Origin: Oscillatoria acuminata PCC 6304
Lineage (GTDB): Bacteria > Cyanobacteriota > Cyanobacteriia > Cyanobacteriales > Laspinemataceae
NCBI RefSeq assembly: GCF_000317105.1
Contig: NC_019693.1
Location: 5,333,227-5,397,226 of the forward strand
DNA length: 64,000 bases
Reading direction: 5' to 3'
Positions 8,332 through 16,478 of this stretch are shown here, piece after piece. A model generated the notes under the pieces. That model was not told where the DNA came from. It did not search any database and saw only the letters and a program-made list of their open reading frames with translations. Within the stretch, counting starts at the first letter, position 1, and each line of letters begins with the position of its first letter. A program made the position numbers and the translations under genes.

Positions 8332-8931
8332 ATGTATCAGAAAGTCTGTAGGGGTAATTCCGTGGGGATTGCTTTTACCGGGTCCTCAATCAGCGAGAGA
8401 ATGGGGCATCGCTAGAAATTTAATCATTTTTTAACAGATAAAATCCCGGATGAGGTTAATCTGGTTGCAGGGTCGGCGATCGCACCTTGCACAGAAGACT
8501 CCCCTGATCCTGCCTAATTTAACAGGCAAACCCTCACCTTGCGTTACCCCGGGTGGGGGGAAACTTTTATGAGAAAAAGCTAAACAGTCCGCAAGGGGTT
8601 CGGCGATTGTGGCGACAGATTGCCATTGACTCATCGGGCTGTCGAGAATAAGATATGGGTAGCATTTGATTTTAATCCCAAAATGGGATAAGGATGCCTG
8701 CGTCCCTACCCATTCCGGATCGACCCGCTTCTGACCCACAGAGTCGAGAGTACCCTAGGTCAAGCCTGTGGACTTAACCCGAACACGATCGATCCGTCAT
8801 GAACTTTTTCAAGGCGATCGCAACCGCGAGGATGCCTGCGACTGTTTTTATAGCAGCGAGGGCGAGTTCCTTCTTTTGTGTTAATCTCGCCAAAATTAAG
8901 CTGGAGTTATTTTAATTAGAGCGATTGTAAA
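8332..8931. other. Gap between tnpB and the IS630-type gene
   Basis: The first ~90 bp probably belong to the IS607-like element (ωRNA scaffold and right end). The rest has no convincing gene; a 102-codon minus-strand frame at 8431-8739 has no recognisable feature and lacks support. An AT-rich stretch at 8890-8930 may be the promoter of the next gene. Confidence 0.4.
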
Positions 8932-9426
8932 ATGGCGAATACCCTCAAGTTAGATATCAAAGAACCAGCGGATGAACTTAAAACTCGTTTCAAAAAAGAG
9001 ACGAACGCTCAAAAAAAAGAAAGACTACACGCTTTGTACTTACTAAAATCCGGTAAAGTCACCACCTTAGAATCACTTTCCAGACTGCTATCGAGAGATA
9101 CCTCAACCCTCTATCGCTGGTTTCAGAAGTACAAACAAGAAGGATTAGACGGATTACTCAAAGTTTATAAACCCGCTGGCAGACCGATTACCATTCCCCC
9201 AGAGGCCCTAGAAAAACTGAAATTAAGAATTCAAAGCGATGAAGGATTTAACAGTTATGGAGAGATTCAATCTTGGTTGAAAGAAGCCTGCGGAGTTGAT
9301 GTAGATTATCATGTGGTGTATCGAGCCGTGCGCTATAAATTTAAAGGAAAATTCAAGTCTAACAGGCGGTCAAGGTCGAGAAGAAATTCTCCGCTTTCAG
9401 GGTTGCAACTTAGCTCCTTTAATTAA
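8932..9426 (+). CDS. Orphan IS630-type helix-turn-helix protein (transposase N-terminal part)
   Basis: The first ~140 residues match the N-terminal, DNA-binding half of IS630-family transposases: ERLHALYLLKSGKVTTLESL, then LLSRDTSTLYRWFQKYKQEG (HTH), and GFNSYGEIQSWLKEACGVDV. After AVRYKFKGKFK the protein turns into an arginine/serine-rich tail. In another frame the same DNA reads GGQGREEILRFQ, closer to the family, which suggests a frameshift near 9360. The DDE catalytic half is missing downstream. The gene is thus a relic or a stand-alone DNA-binding protein; activity as a transposase is excluded. Confidence 0.75.
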   Translation: MANTLKLDIKEPADELKTRFKKETNAQKKERLHALYLLKSGKVTTLESLSRLLSRDTSTLYRWFQKYKQEGLDGLLKVYKPAGRPITIPPEALEKLKLRIQSDEGFNSYGEIQSWLKEACGVDVDYHVVYRAVRYKFKGKFKSNRRSRSRRNSPLSGLQLSSFN

Positions 9427-9452
9427 GTTAAACTCAGCAGATAAATCGACAA

Positions 9453-9508
9453 AAAAAGCGAGCCATTTCATTTTTTTAAGATAAAAATAGCGAAAATGCT
9501 CGCTTTTT
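9453..9508 (+). terminator. Candidate terminator after the IS630-type gene
   Basis: An 11-bp stem (AAAAAGCGAGC with GCTCGCTTTTT) with a long AT-rich loop of about 34 nt. Position and T-tract fit a terminator; the large loop makes it weak. Confidence 0.45.
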
Positions 9509-9659
9509 CTGCAAAAAAACTATTCGAGTTATTCAAAAACGTGGTTTTCTAAAAATAGAAGCGGTTACAACCGGGATAGACTTTGAGGCAATAAGTAATT
9601 CTTTGCCTAATGGGGGACTTAGAAAATCATGAAAAATAGAGAGGGATTTCATGCTAACA

Positions 9660-10289
9660 CTACGAACAAGGAATGGCGATCGAGGCCCAAGTTTCAATCG
9701 CTTTAATTAAGCAGGAAATGGAGACAACACTGGACACAAAAACGAGATGACTGGGTACAGATTTATCATGAAATTGTAACAAAGTATCGACCACGAGAGC
9801 GTAACGAAATTCATTCTTTCCCAGGGTGAGAGATTCAGTCAGGGAAAGGAGGTGTTCAATATCAAAGGAGGGAATAGAAAACGACAGTTGTCGCTGAAGC
9901 ATTTTGCTTAACATCCCTAAATAGGCATTTAAAACAATATTTCCGACTTCGGTTAAAATCTCACAAGCTGACCCATCGAGGCACTGAGGGAGGATTTCCG
10001 AATTTTGCCTGAATACATTAGACAACATCAAGGCAGCGTAATAATCCACTAACAACAAAGCATCCCCGGTAATAGAACCCGTAAATAACTGATGAATTGT
10101 CGCAAATTTATTCGGTAAAAGTTCCGAAAATTCAGTGACCAATCCACTGAGCGGATGAAGGGAAGCATTAGAGACTTGGACGACGACCGGGAAACCAATC
10201 AGTTCCGAAAGAGAAGCAGCGGTCCGTCGGGCTAAGGCCATTTTGGTAAATTCAGTTAATCCATTTTTTTGTGTTTCAGTCAGTAACAT
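9660..10289 (-). CDS. CheC/CheX-like chemotaxis phosphatase
   Basis: A 209-residue protein with the CheC fold, whose members dephosphorylate CheY-P through paired Glu/Asn residues. The second helix motif, EILTEVGNIVLNAYLGML (about residues 110-127), has the E-x-x-N pair. The first one, LTEFTKMALARRTAASLSEL (near residue 11), has the glutamate but lysine instead of asparagine. One active site is therefore predicted, the other degenerate. It ends the minus-strand chemotaxis operon, about 290 bp after cheB, with a good ribosome site (GAGAGGTGAATC before ATG). Its likely job is to shut off the CheY output of this cluster. Confidence 0.8.
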   Translation of the reverse strand: MLLTETQKNGLTEFTKMALARRTAASLSELIGFPVVVQVSNASLHPLSGLVTEFSELLPNKFATIHQLFTGSITGDALLLVDYYAALMLSNVFRQNSEILPQCLDGSACEILTEVGNIVLNAYLGMLSKMLQRQLSFSIPSFDIEHLLSLTESLTLGKNEFRYALVVDTLLQFHDKSVPSHLVFVSSVVSISCLIKAIETWASIAIPCS

Positions 10290-10582
10290 GATTCACCTCT
10301 CTAGTTGCTAATTAAATTGAATCAGGCCAATATCCAAAATAGTTAAGGGGAATATGCCCTAGAAAACCGCTGGAGTATTACCGCCTTAAACCTAAAATTC
10401 TCAACCCTGAAATAAGCGACCCTAAACGGAGCAATTGAAACGTCCTCGTCCTCGATCGCAAAGACAGAAATTTTAGAGAAACCCGAGTCAACAGTTTTTT
10501 CTGTTCAACCCGAAACTGACCCGATCGCCGAACCCATCTGGGGCATTTCCTTGCCCTCACAAGAAACAACCCAGGGAGCCCA

Positions 10583-11629
10583 TTACAGCCGGTTAAGAAT
10601 CGCCTGTGCCATGCCATTTAAGGGTATAGAGCGGTCACTTAAGCCCGCTTCGACAACCGATCGCGGCATTCCGTAGACGATACAGCTTTCCTCCGCTTCC
10701 GTAAAAATGGAGCCGCCACGAGATTTAATCCAAGCCGAACCTTGAGTGCCATCGGACCCCATCCCCGTCATCACTACCCCCAAAACGCGATCGCCAAACA
10801 CCTCTGCGGCAGATTGAAACATCACATCCACCGAAGGACGATGGAGCGTATCGAAGGGACGAGCATCCAGGTGTGTCCTCACGGTGCCATCACTATGGCG
10901 AACAAACGATAAATGCCGTCCGGCAGAGGCGATGAACACAACCCCAGGTTGGAGCAGGTCCCCTTCCGAGGCTTCTACAACCTTCATCAACGACATCTCA
11001 TTGAGTCGTTTTGCATACATCGCGGTATAACCCACGGGCATATGTAAGACGATCGCCACCGGGACGGGTAAATCTGCCGGCAACTGACCAATTAAAAAAG
11101 CTAGGGCCTGGGGACCCCCGGTAGAAATCCCGATTGCCACAAGGTCCACAACCCCGGATGGCGGGGAGGAAGGCACCATCTTGCTCAATTGAATCGGACG
11201 TTCCGACATCACCGGCAGGCGGTTGAGGGGAACATTGGCAGCAGCTTTCACCTTTTCAATCAACTCATTGCTGATCTCAAAAATCTTTTCATTCGCCAAT
11301 GCCGTCGGCTTTTGTAAGAAGTCAACCGCCCCAGCATCCAATGCCGCGAGGACCTGTTCCCCCCCTTCACTGGCAATACTAATAATCACCACGGGAATAG
11401 GACGACGGGCCATTTGTTGGCGCAAAAATTCCACTCCGTCCATTTCCGGCATGATCAAGTCTAAAGTAACCACATCGGGGTTTAGGGTGGCGATCGCCTC
11501 CAATGCTTCCGCTCCGTCTCGGGACGTTCCTACCACTTCAATAAATGGAGAACGGGATAGCATTTGCTTGACTACCTTACGGACATAAGCTGAATCATCT
11601 ACTACCAAAACTCGTACAATTTTATTCAT
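10583..11629 (-). CDS. cheB: Chemotaxis response regulator protein-glutamate methylesterase
   Basis: A 348-residue CheB: receiver domain (1-120) plus methylesterase/deamidase domain (about 160-345), which removes methyl groups from receptor glutamates for adaptation. The receiver has D11-D12, phospho-site D57 (TLDLIMPEMDG) and K107. The esterase catalytic triad is visible as S169 (IGISTGGP), H196 (VLHMPVG) and D293 (TGMGSDG). The start ATG is preceded by GGGAGATAT. It lies downstream of cheR in the same operon, giving a complete methylation pair. It looks intact. Confidence 0.96.
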   Translation of the reverse strand: MNKIVRVLVVDDSAYVRKVVKQMLSRSPFIEVVGTSRDGAEALEAIATLNPDVVTLDLIMPEMDGVEFLRQQMARRPIPVVIISIASEGGEQVLAALDAGAVDFLQKPTALANEKIFEISNELIEKVKAAANVPLNRLPVMSERPIQLSKMVPSSPPSGVVDLVAIGISTGGPQALAFLIGQLPADLPVPVAIVLHMPVGYTAMYAKRLNEMSLMKVVEASEGDLLQPGVVFIASAGRHLSFVRHSDGTVRTHLDARPFDTLHRPSVDVMFQSAAEVFGDRVLGVVMTGMGSDGTQGSAWIKSRGGSIFTEAEESCIVYGMPRSVVEAGLSDRSIPLNGMAQAILNRL

Positions 11630-11785
11630 ATATCTCCCTATTGATTGCTTGATGTTAGTTGATGATTTAATGAATTGAATTTCATTTAATCCCTTTTTTC
11701 CTTAAAAATAGAAATTTCTGAATTTACTGCTTTTAAATTTAAAGGATTGTAAATAAAAACACCCTAATTTCTTGGGTTTTTGAAC

Positions 11786-12670
11786 TCAAATAGATTTATT
11801 CTTTACATAAACAAATGCACCCCCTATTTCTTGCAATTCAAAATCGCTATTTAATTTGAGAAGAGATTCAGAAGAACCTAAAAACAAATAAGCGCGATCA
11901 GGCATCTTTTGATAAAAATAATCAACAGTTTTACGAATAGAATTCGGGGAGAAGTAAATAAATACATTCCGGCAAAAAATGATATCCGATTGACTGAATC
12001 GTTCAATTTCTGACCCATTCATTAAATTGGCAACATTCCATTGAATGCGTTTATGTAGATTGGAAGAGACTTGCCAACCGAATTCCGATTTGGTAAAGTA
12101 TTTCTCTTGGAGAGAGGCCGGAAAGTTGCGAAAAGAACGTTCTCGGTAAACCCCCTTTCGAGCTTTGGCGATCGCCCCAGCAGCGGCATCGGAGGCATAC
12201 AATTCAATGGGTAAGCGTTCAAACCATCCCCCTTCCTCCAAAGCCATACCAATCGAGAGGGGTTCTTCTCCCGTAGCACAGGCAGAACTCCAAATCCGCA
12301 GTGGTTTGGAGGAAAACGAGTAAGAACCCCCGGGGTTAAAAGCCCCTCGACGCTCCGCCAAATACTGAGGTAACACCACCTCAACTAGAGCCGTTAATGC
12401 ATCGCTTTCTCTCCAAAAAAAGGTTTCCTGTACTGAAAGAACATCAATGAGAGACTTCCACTCATCCTGGGCGCTCTCATCGTATTTTAGCAGATAGTAA
12501 TAATCTAAAAATGAATTCAACCCGCGCTCAATCACGCGAGGAGTCAGTTTATCCGCTAAAATATCCCGCTTGTCATTTTCATAGTGTAAACCGGACCGTT
12601 CATGAATCAAATCGCGCAGAATAGTAAACACACTATCTGTCAACTGTAAAGGCTGTGGAAAAAATCTCAT
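11786..12670 (-). CDS. cheR: Chemotaxis protein methyltransferase
   Basis: A 294-residue CheR that transfers methyl groups from S-adenosylmethionine to receptor glutamates. The all-helical N-terminal domain (about 10-80) is followed by VQETFFWRESDALTAL, the usual link, and the SAM-binding motif IWSSACATGEEPLSIGM, then SDIIFCRNVFIYFSP. All are hallmarks of the family. There is no C-terminal pentapeptide-binding or TPR extension, unlike the second CheR at 42706-44283. It lies between the PAS-HEAT gene and cheB in the same direction; the 156-bp gap to cheB shows no terminator. Confidence 0.95.
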   Translation of the reverse strand: MRFFPQPLQLTDSVFTILRDLIHERSGLHYENDKRDILADKLTPRVIERGLNSFLDYYYLLKYDESAQDEWKSLIDVLSVQETFFWRESDALTALVEVVLPQYLAERRGAFNPGGSYSFSSKPLRIWSSACATGEEPLSIGMALEEGGWFERLPIELYASDAAAGAIAKARKGVYRERSFRNFPASLQEKYFTKSEFGWQVSSNLHKRIQWNVANLMNGSEIERFSQSDIIFCRNVFIYFSPNSIRKTVDYFYQKMPDRAYLFLGSSESLLKLNSDFELQEIGGAFVYVKNKSI

Positions 12671-12974
12671 GGCTAGAATAGAAGAATAGAGAACTCTTTC
12701 ATGAGACGCGACTTCCCTTGACTTTCATTAATCGCTGGATGTCCATGACTACTGGTTAACTTTCTGAGTAAAAATTAGAGCAAGGGGAGCAGAAACCAGG
12801 AATCGGCTTAAACCGAGGGACTTGACAGAATAGCTCTTGGGTCAAGACAAGGGATGGTCTTCCCATCAAGACTCTAGCCCCAATGAAGGGTGAAAGTTCG
12901 CCTGAGATTAAACGGGGTAAATTCAAAAGCCGTCAAACATTAACAATTCCCCCCCATTTCCCCCATCCTCCCCA
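12671..12974. other. Gap between the PAS-HEAT gene and cheR
   Basis: A 304-bp stretch without a supported gene. No terminator-grade hairpin was seen, so read-through from the upstream chemotaxis genes is plausible. A short plus-strand frame at 12883-13065 has no support. Confidence 0.35.
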
Positions 12975-15900
12975 TCAGCTTTGCAAAATCTTACGGGCAG
13001 CACGACGAACAGTAGTATCCGAATCAGTCCGGGCCAAAATCACTAACTTATCCTCACAAGCATGATTGCCGAGATGGCCCAAGGCAGTCACTGCCGCGAG
13101 GCGGACATGAGGATCACTATCATCTAGGGCCAAAATTAACAATTCAGACGCTTCTGGATGTTTTAAGCGGGTAAGAATCTCCACCACTGCCGTGCGGACC
13201 GCTGGATGGACATGGCGTAAACCCCGTCCGATCGCCTCTATATAGGCTTCGATGGAGGCATGGGGGTGAGGGGTGGGGGAATTACAGCCCTTGCTTTGAT
13301 AGGTCCCGCCCCGAGTGGCCAAGGTTTGAATGCAGCAGTCCCGGCAAGTCGGGTCTACGGTCAAATCCAACAGGGAGGCGACGGCGGACGGTGTACCCAT
13401 CCGCGCTAGAGACTCGATCGCCGCTTGCACCACCCGGGTTTCTGGGTCAGCGGCCCCCAACCATTGCAGGGCCACTCCGGCTTCAGTCCCCCCTCGTTCT
13501 TTGAAGGCTTGCAAGGCATCGAGGCGTCGTTCAGCCTGGGGTGAGTTTAAGGCATTTAATAAGGGGGCCAGAGCGCTGGGATGCTCAATGCGCCCCAAGG
13601 CTCGTAAGGCAGCCCGCACTAGGTCCGGATCTTGCCCCTCCTCTTCAGCGATCGCGGCTAAAATCGGCACCGCTTGTTCTTGTCCGAAATATCCCAAGGC
13701 TTCGGTGGCTGCCGCCCGCACCGGATTGGCCCGATCGCGCAAGGCGAGGTTTTGCAAAATTTCAAATAAGGATTGCGTAGGCTTAAAAAACGATGAGGGC
13801 TTCGGGATCTCCGGCGTCTTGGGTTCGGAGTTGGTAAGTTTGGCGATCGCACAGATGGCATAATAGCGAACCCAAGCCTCTTCATCCTCTAAAGCCTGAA
13901 GCAGGTAATCATAAGCCAGGGGCTGTTCAATTTCCCCACAAGCGCGAGCCGCCGCTGCTCGCACCGAGGGCGTATCATGAGTCAGGGCGCTCAACAGAAC
14001 CCTGAGTGCACGCTGATCTTGTTCTAAATAGGGAAGATGCTCGATCGCCGCTCGCCGCACCCGTTCTTCTGGGTCCTGGCACAACTCAAATAACAGGTCA
14101 ATGCAGTTGGGATAGGCAAAATATCCAGCAATTTTAATGGCTGATTCTCGAATATAGGGGTTGGCATCCCCCAGCAGCATGAAAACCCGTTGGGGCATAG
14201 CGGGATGGCCCAGAGAATTGAGTGCAGCGATGGCCCCCAGGCGCACCGAGATTTCGGGATGTCCTAATAAAGCGATCAGCGCTTCATAGGAGGAGCGATC
14301 GCCGATTTGCGCTAGGGCAGTAGTCGTAATCATCACTAATTCGGTCTCAGAATTGAGCAATTGTTCCATTAATGCTGGGACAGACTGACTACTCCCAATT
14401 TGTCCGAGGGCAATGATGGCGGCTTTTCGGGTCTCCAAGTCTTCGGCATTCAGTTGTTCTATCAACAATTGAGTAGCGGGGGTTCCCAGGCGGATTAAGG
14501 CCGAGGCAGCCAGTTCCCGCACTCCGGGGGTTGACAGCAGTTGGGCCAGGGTTTGGGCAATGGCTTCTCCTTCTAGCCAACCTAAAATGAGGGCCAGGGC
14601 GTTTAAGGCTTCAGCATTGGCTTTTTTGACCTGAGCAATCAGATTTTGTTGGCCTACAGAGGAGATTTGGGAGCGAGTGAGGTCATGGATGTGGATGCCT
14701 TCCCCAAATTGGGTTTCATAGCGGTGGTAGATAGCGGCGATCGCCTGGGCAATTTCTATAATCGGCTGTTGTTCTAGGTTGAATAATCGCGCCAGGGGTT
14801 TGACCACATCCGCATCTCCCAATTGACCCAGGGCATCGGCAATTTGGGGTCCGATGAGTTGATTCTGTTCCAGCAGCTGGGCGAGTCTAGGCGCGATGGT
14901 GCGATCGCCAATCCGAATCAGGGCATCAATCGCCGGAAAGGCTAAAAAGAAGTCTCCCGATTCAGCAATACTGATCAAGGGTTCGACAGCATCGACGGCC
15001 CGCAACCGTCCCAAGGCTTCGATCGCGTGATAAATCACGTTGGTATCTGGGTCGTCTAAGGCTTCAATCAAGGCCGGCGTTGCCCTAGCATCGTGACGTT
15101 CCCCTAGGGCCAAGGCCGTATAAATTCGCAGGTCTGGGTCCGAATCTTTGAGACATTCCACCAGAGAGGGAATCGGGTCTAAATCGCTCAGGACCAGGAT
15201 TTGGAGCACACTATTGAGGACATTGGGGTTGCGGTGTTGTTCGCGCAACATTCGCAACAGTTCGATATTGATAGCCGGGTCATTTTGTTGGGCCAGATTA
15301 TCCACCGCTTCACGACGGACCCGCCAACTCAGGGTATTTTTCAGCAGAGGAAGCAGTCGGGGGGCGATCACGCTGTCGCAAATCCGCATCAGGGCATCCA
15401 GGGCGGGAAAGGCCAGGAAAAAATCATTGGATTCGGCGATCGCCACGAGGGGTTCCACCGCTTCGGGAGAGCGTAACTGACCCAAGGCATCAATGGCGTG
15501 ATAGCGCACATTGGCATTGGCATCTTCTAGGGCCTCAATGAGCGGGGTAATGGCTCTGGGGTCGGCCCGTTCTCCCAAGGCTAAGGCGGCATAAATGCGG
15601 AGGTCTGGGTCAGAATCTTTCAGACATTCCACTAAGGCTGGAATCAGATCCACCTGAGAAACGGCTAAGACTTGAAGGACGCCATTTAAAACTCCGGGAT
15701 TGCGATGTTCGTTTCGCAGCAGTTGTAATAATTCTGAGGTCAAATTCGGGTCGCTTTCTTGGGCCAAGAGATCGACAGCTTCCCGTCGCACTTGCCAATT
15801 TTTATCTTGTAAGGCTTGCAAAATGGGAAAATTGGCGAAACTGACCGCCGTATCGGGTTCCGGGGATAGGGGCGCTTCTACCGGGGTACTGATCACCGAG

Positions 15901-16304
15901 GGCGATCGTTGCAGTTGTTCCGCCAGTTCTTGTTCCTGCTCTAAACGAGGGGTGACATCTTCAATGGTTACGATAGTCCCAACCACCCGCTCTTTGTCCC
16001 GCAGGGGACCAATGGTCACCCGTTGCTGCATATACTCGAAATATTTTGAGGGGACTAAGGGAGGACAAGGGATCAGGTAATGGTGTAATGCCGGGGCCAG
16101 GGTTTCCACTACCCCTTCCGTCAGAACCCGCTCAAACCGAGTCGCGAATCCCCGGGATGAAAAATCGGGAGCCAAAGTGCCTAAGTGGAGTCCTACAGCG
16201 GTTTCTCCACTGAGTCCCGTCATTTGAGCGAGGCGTGGGTCCCAGGTCCGCACAATCAGATTTGTGTCTGTGGTAAAAATGCTAATAGTCATGAAGCCTG
16301 ACAC
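12975..16304 (-). CDS. PAS domain protein with long HEAT-repeat solenoid, in chemotaxis operon
   Basis: A 1109-residue protein. Residues ~5-125 form a PAS-like domain (NLIVRTWDPRLAQMTGLSGE ... VGTIVTIEDVTPR). From ~160 to the end it consists of PBS-lyase/HEAT repeats with motifs such as DLRIYAALALGER, VRREAVDLLAQ, VRYHAIDALGQL and VRAAAARACGEI. Residues 170-326 and 327-483 are a tandem duplicated pair of 157 residues. No enzymatic domain was found, so a scaffold or protein-binding role, controlled by the PAS signal, is inferred. Its place between the MCP and cheR genes ties it to this chemosensory pathway. MTIS at residue 5 is an alternative start. Confidence 0.85.
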   Translation of the reverse strand: MSGFMTISIFTTDTNLIVRTWDPRLAQMTGLSGETAVGLHLGTLAPDFSSRGFATRFERVLTEGVVETLAPALHHYLIPCPPLVPSKYFEYMQQRVTIGPLRDKERVVGTIVTIEDVTPRLEQEQELAEQLQRSPSVISTPVEAPLSPEPDTAVSFANFPILQALQDKNWQVRREAVDLLAQESDPNLTSELLQLLRNEHRNPGVLNGVLQVLAVSQVDLIPALVECLKDSDPDLRIYAALALGERADPRAITPLIEALEDANANVRYHAIDALGQLRSPEAVEPLVAIAESNDFFLAFPALDALMRICDSVIAPRLLPLLKNTLSWRVRREAVDNLAQQNDPAINIELLRMLREQHRNPNVLNSVLQILVLSDLDPIPSLVECLKDSDPDLRIYTALALGERHDARATPALIEALDDPDTNVIYHAIEALGRLRAVDAVEPLISIAESGDFFLAFPAIDALIRIGDRTIAPRLAQLLEQNQLIGPQIADALGQLGDADVVKPLARLFNLEQQPIIEIAQAIAAIYHRYETQFGEGIHIHDLTRSQISSVGQQNLIAQVKKANAEALNALALILGWLEGEAIAQTLAQLLSTPGVRELAASALIRLGTPATQLLIEQLNAEDLETRKAAIIALGQIGSSQSVPALMEQLLNSETELVMITTTALAQIGDRSSYEALIALLGHPEISVRLGAIAALNSLGHPAMPQRVFMLLGDANPYIRESAIKIAGYFAYPNCIDLLFELCQDPEERVRRAAIEHLPYLEQDQRALRVLLSALTHDTPSVRAAAARACGEIEQPLAYDYLLQALEDEEAWVRYYAICAIAKLTNSEPKTPEIPKPSSFFKPTQSLFEILQNLALRDRANPVRAAATEALGYFGQEQAVPILAAIAEEEGQDPDLVRAALRALGRIEHPSALAPLLNALNSPQAERRLDALQAFKERGGTEAGVALQWLGAADPETRVVQAAIESLARMGTPSAVASLLDLTVDPTCRDCCIQTLATRGGTYQSKGCNSPTPHPHASIEAYIEAIGRGLRHVHPAVRTAVVEILTRLKHPEASELLILALDDSDPHVRLAAVTALGHLGNHACEDKLVILARTDSDTTVRRAARKILQS

Positions 16305-16305
16305 C

Positions 16306-16471
16306 TTGGTTATGGGTTATGGGTCTTTGGTCCTTGGTCATTGGTCATTGGTCCTTGGTCGTTAGTCTTTGGTTGTTGGTCGTTGGTCGTTGGTCATTGG
16401 TCATTAGTTGAGTCTTCAGTAATCCAAAGGACAAAGGACAAAGGACAAACGACCAATGACCAACGACCAAC
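16306..16471. repeat. Large TTGGTCA/GGACAAA heptamer repeat cluster
   Basis: More than fifteen TTGGTCN units run from 16306 to about 16410, then the inverse GGACAAA and GACCAAT units to 16471, so the two halves can fold into a long imperfect hairpin. This fills the gap between the MCP stop and the start of the PAS-HEAT gene. It is a typical filamentous-cyanobacterial tandem heptamer array and could reduce read-through in the chemotaxis operon (inference). Confidence 0.8.
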
Positions 16472-16478
16472 AAATAAA

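Larger units (their letters stand above)
6600..8420 (+). mobile_element. IS607-like element, tnpA decayed and tnpB intact
   Basis: The element holds a broken serine-recombinase gene (6627-7238) overlapping an intact RuvC-type tnpB (7135-8331), the gene order of IS607 elements. Exact ends cannot be set: IS607 has no inverted repeats and leaves no target duplication. The left limit is placed just upstream of the recombinase reading frame, and the right limit about 90 bp past tnpB, where the guide-RNA scaffold of such elements normally ends. Both limits are estimates. Confidence 0.75.

Noticed and set aside
8431-8739. 102-codon minus-strand frame
   Set aside because: No recognisable motif, no ribosome site, and it lies next to mobile DNA. 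Left unannotated.
16306-16471. CRISPR array
   Set aside because: The units are 7 bp and contiguous, with no spacers; they are tandem heptamers.
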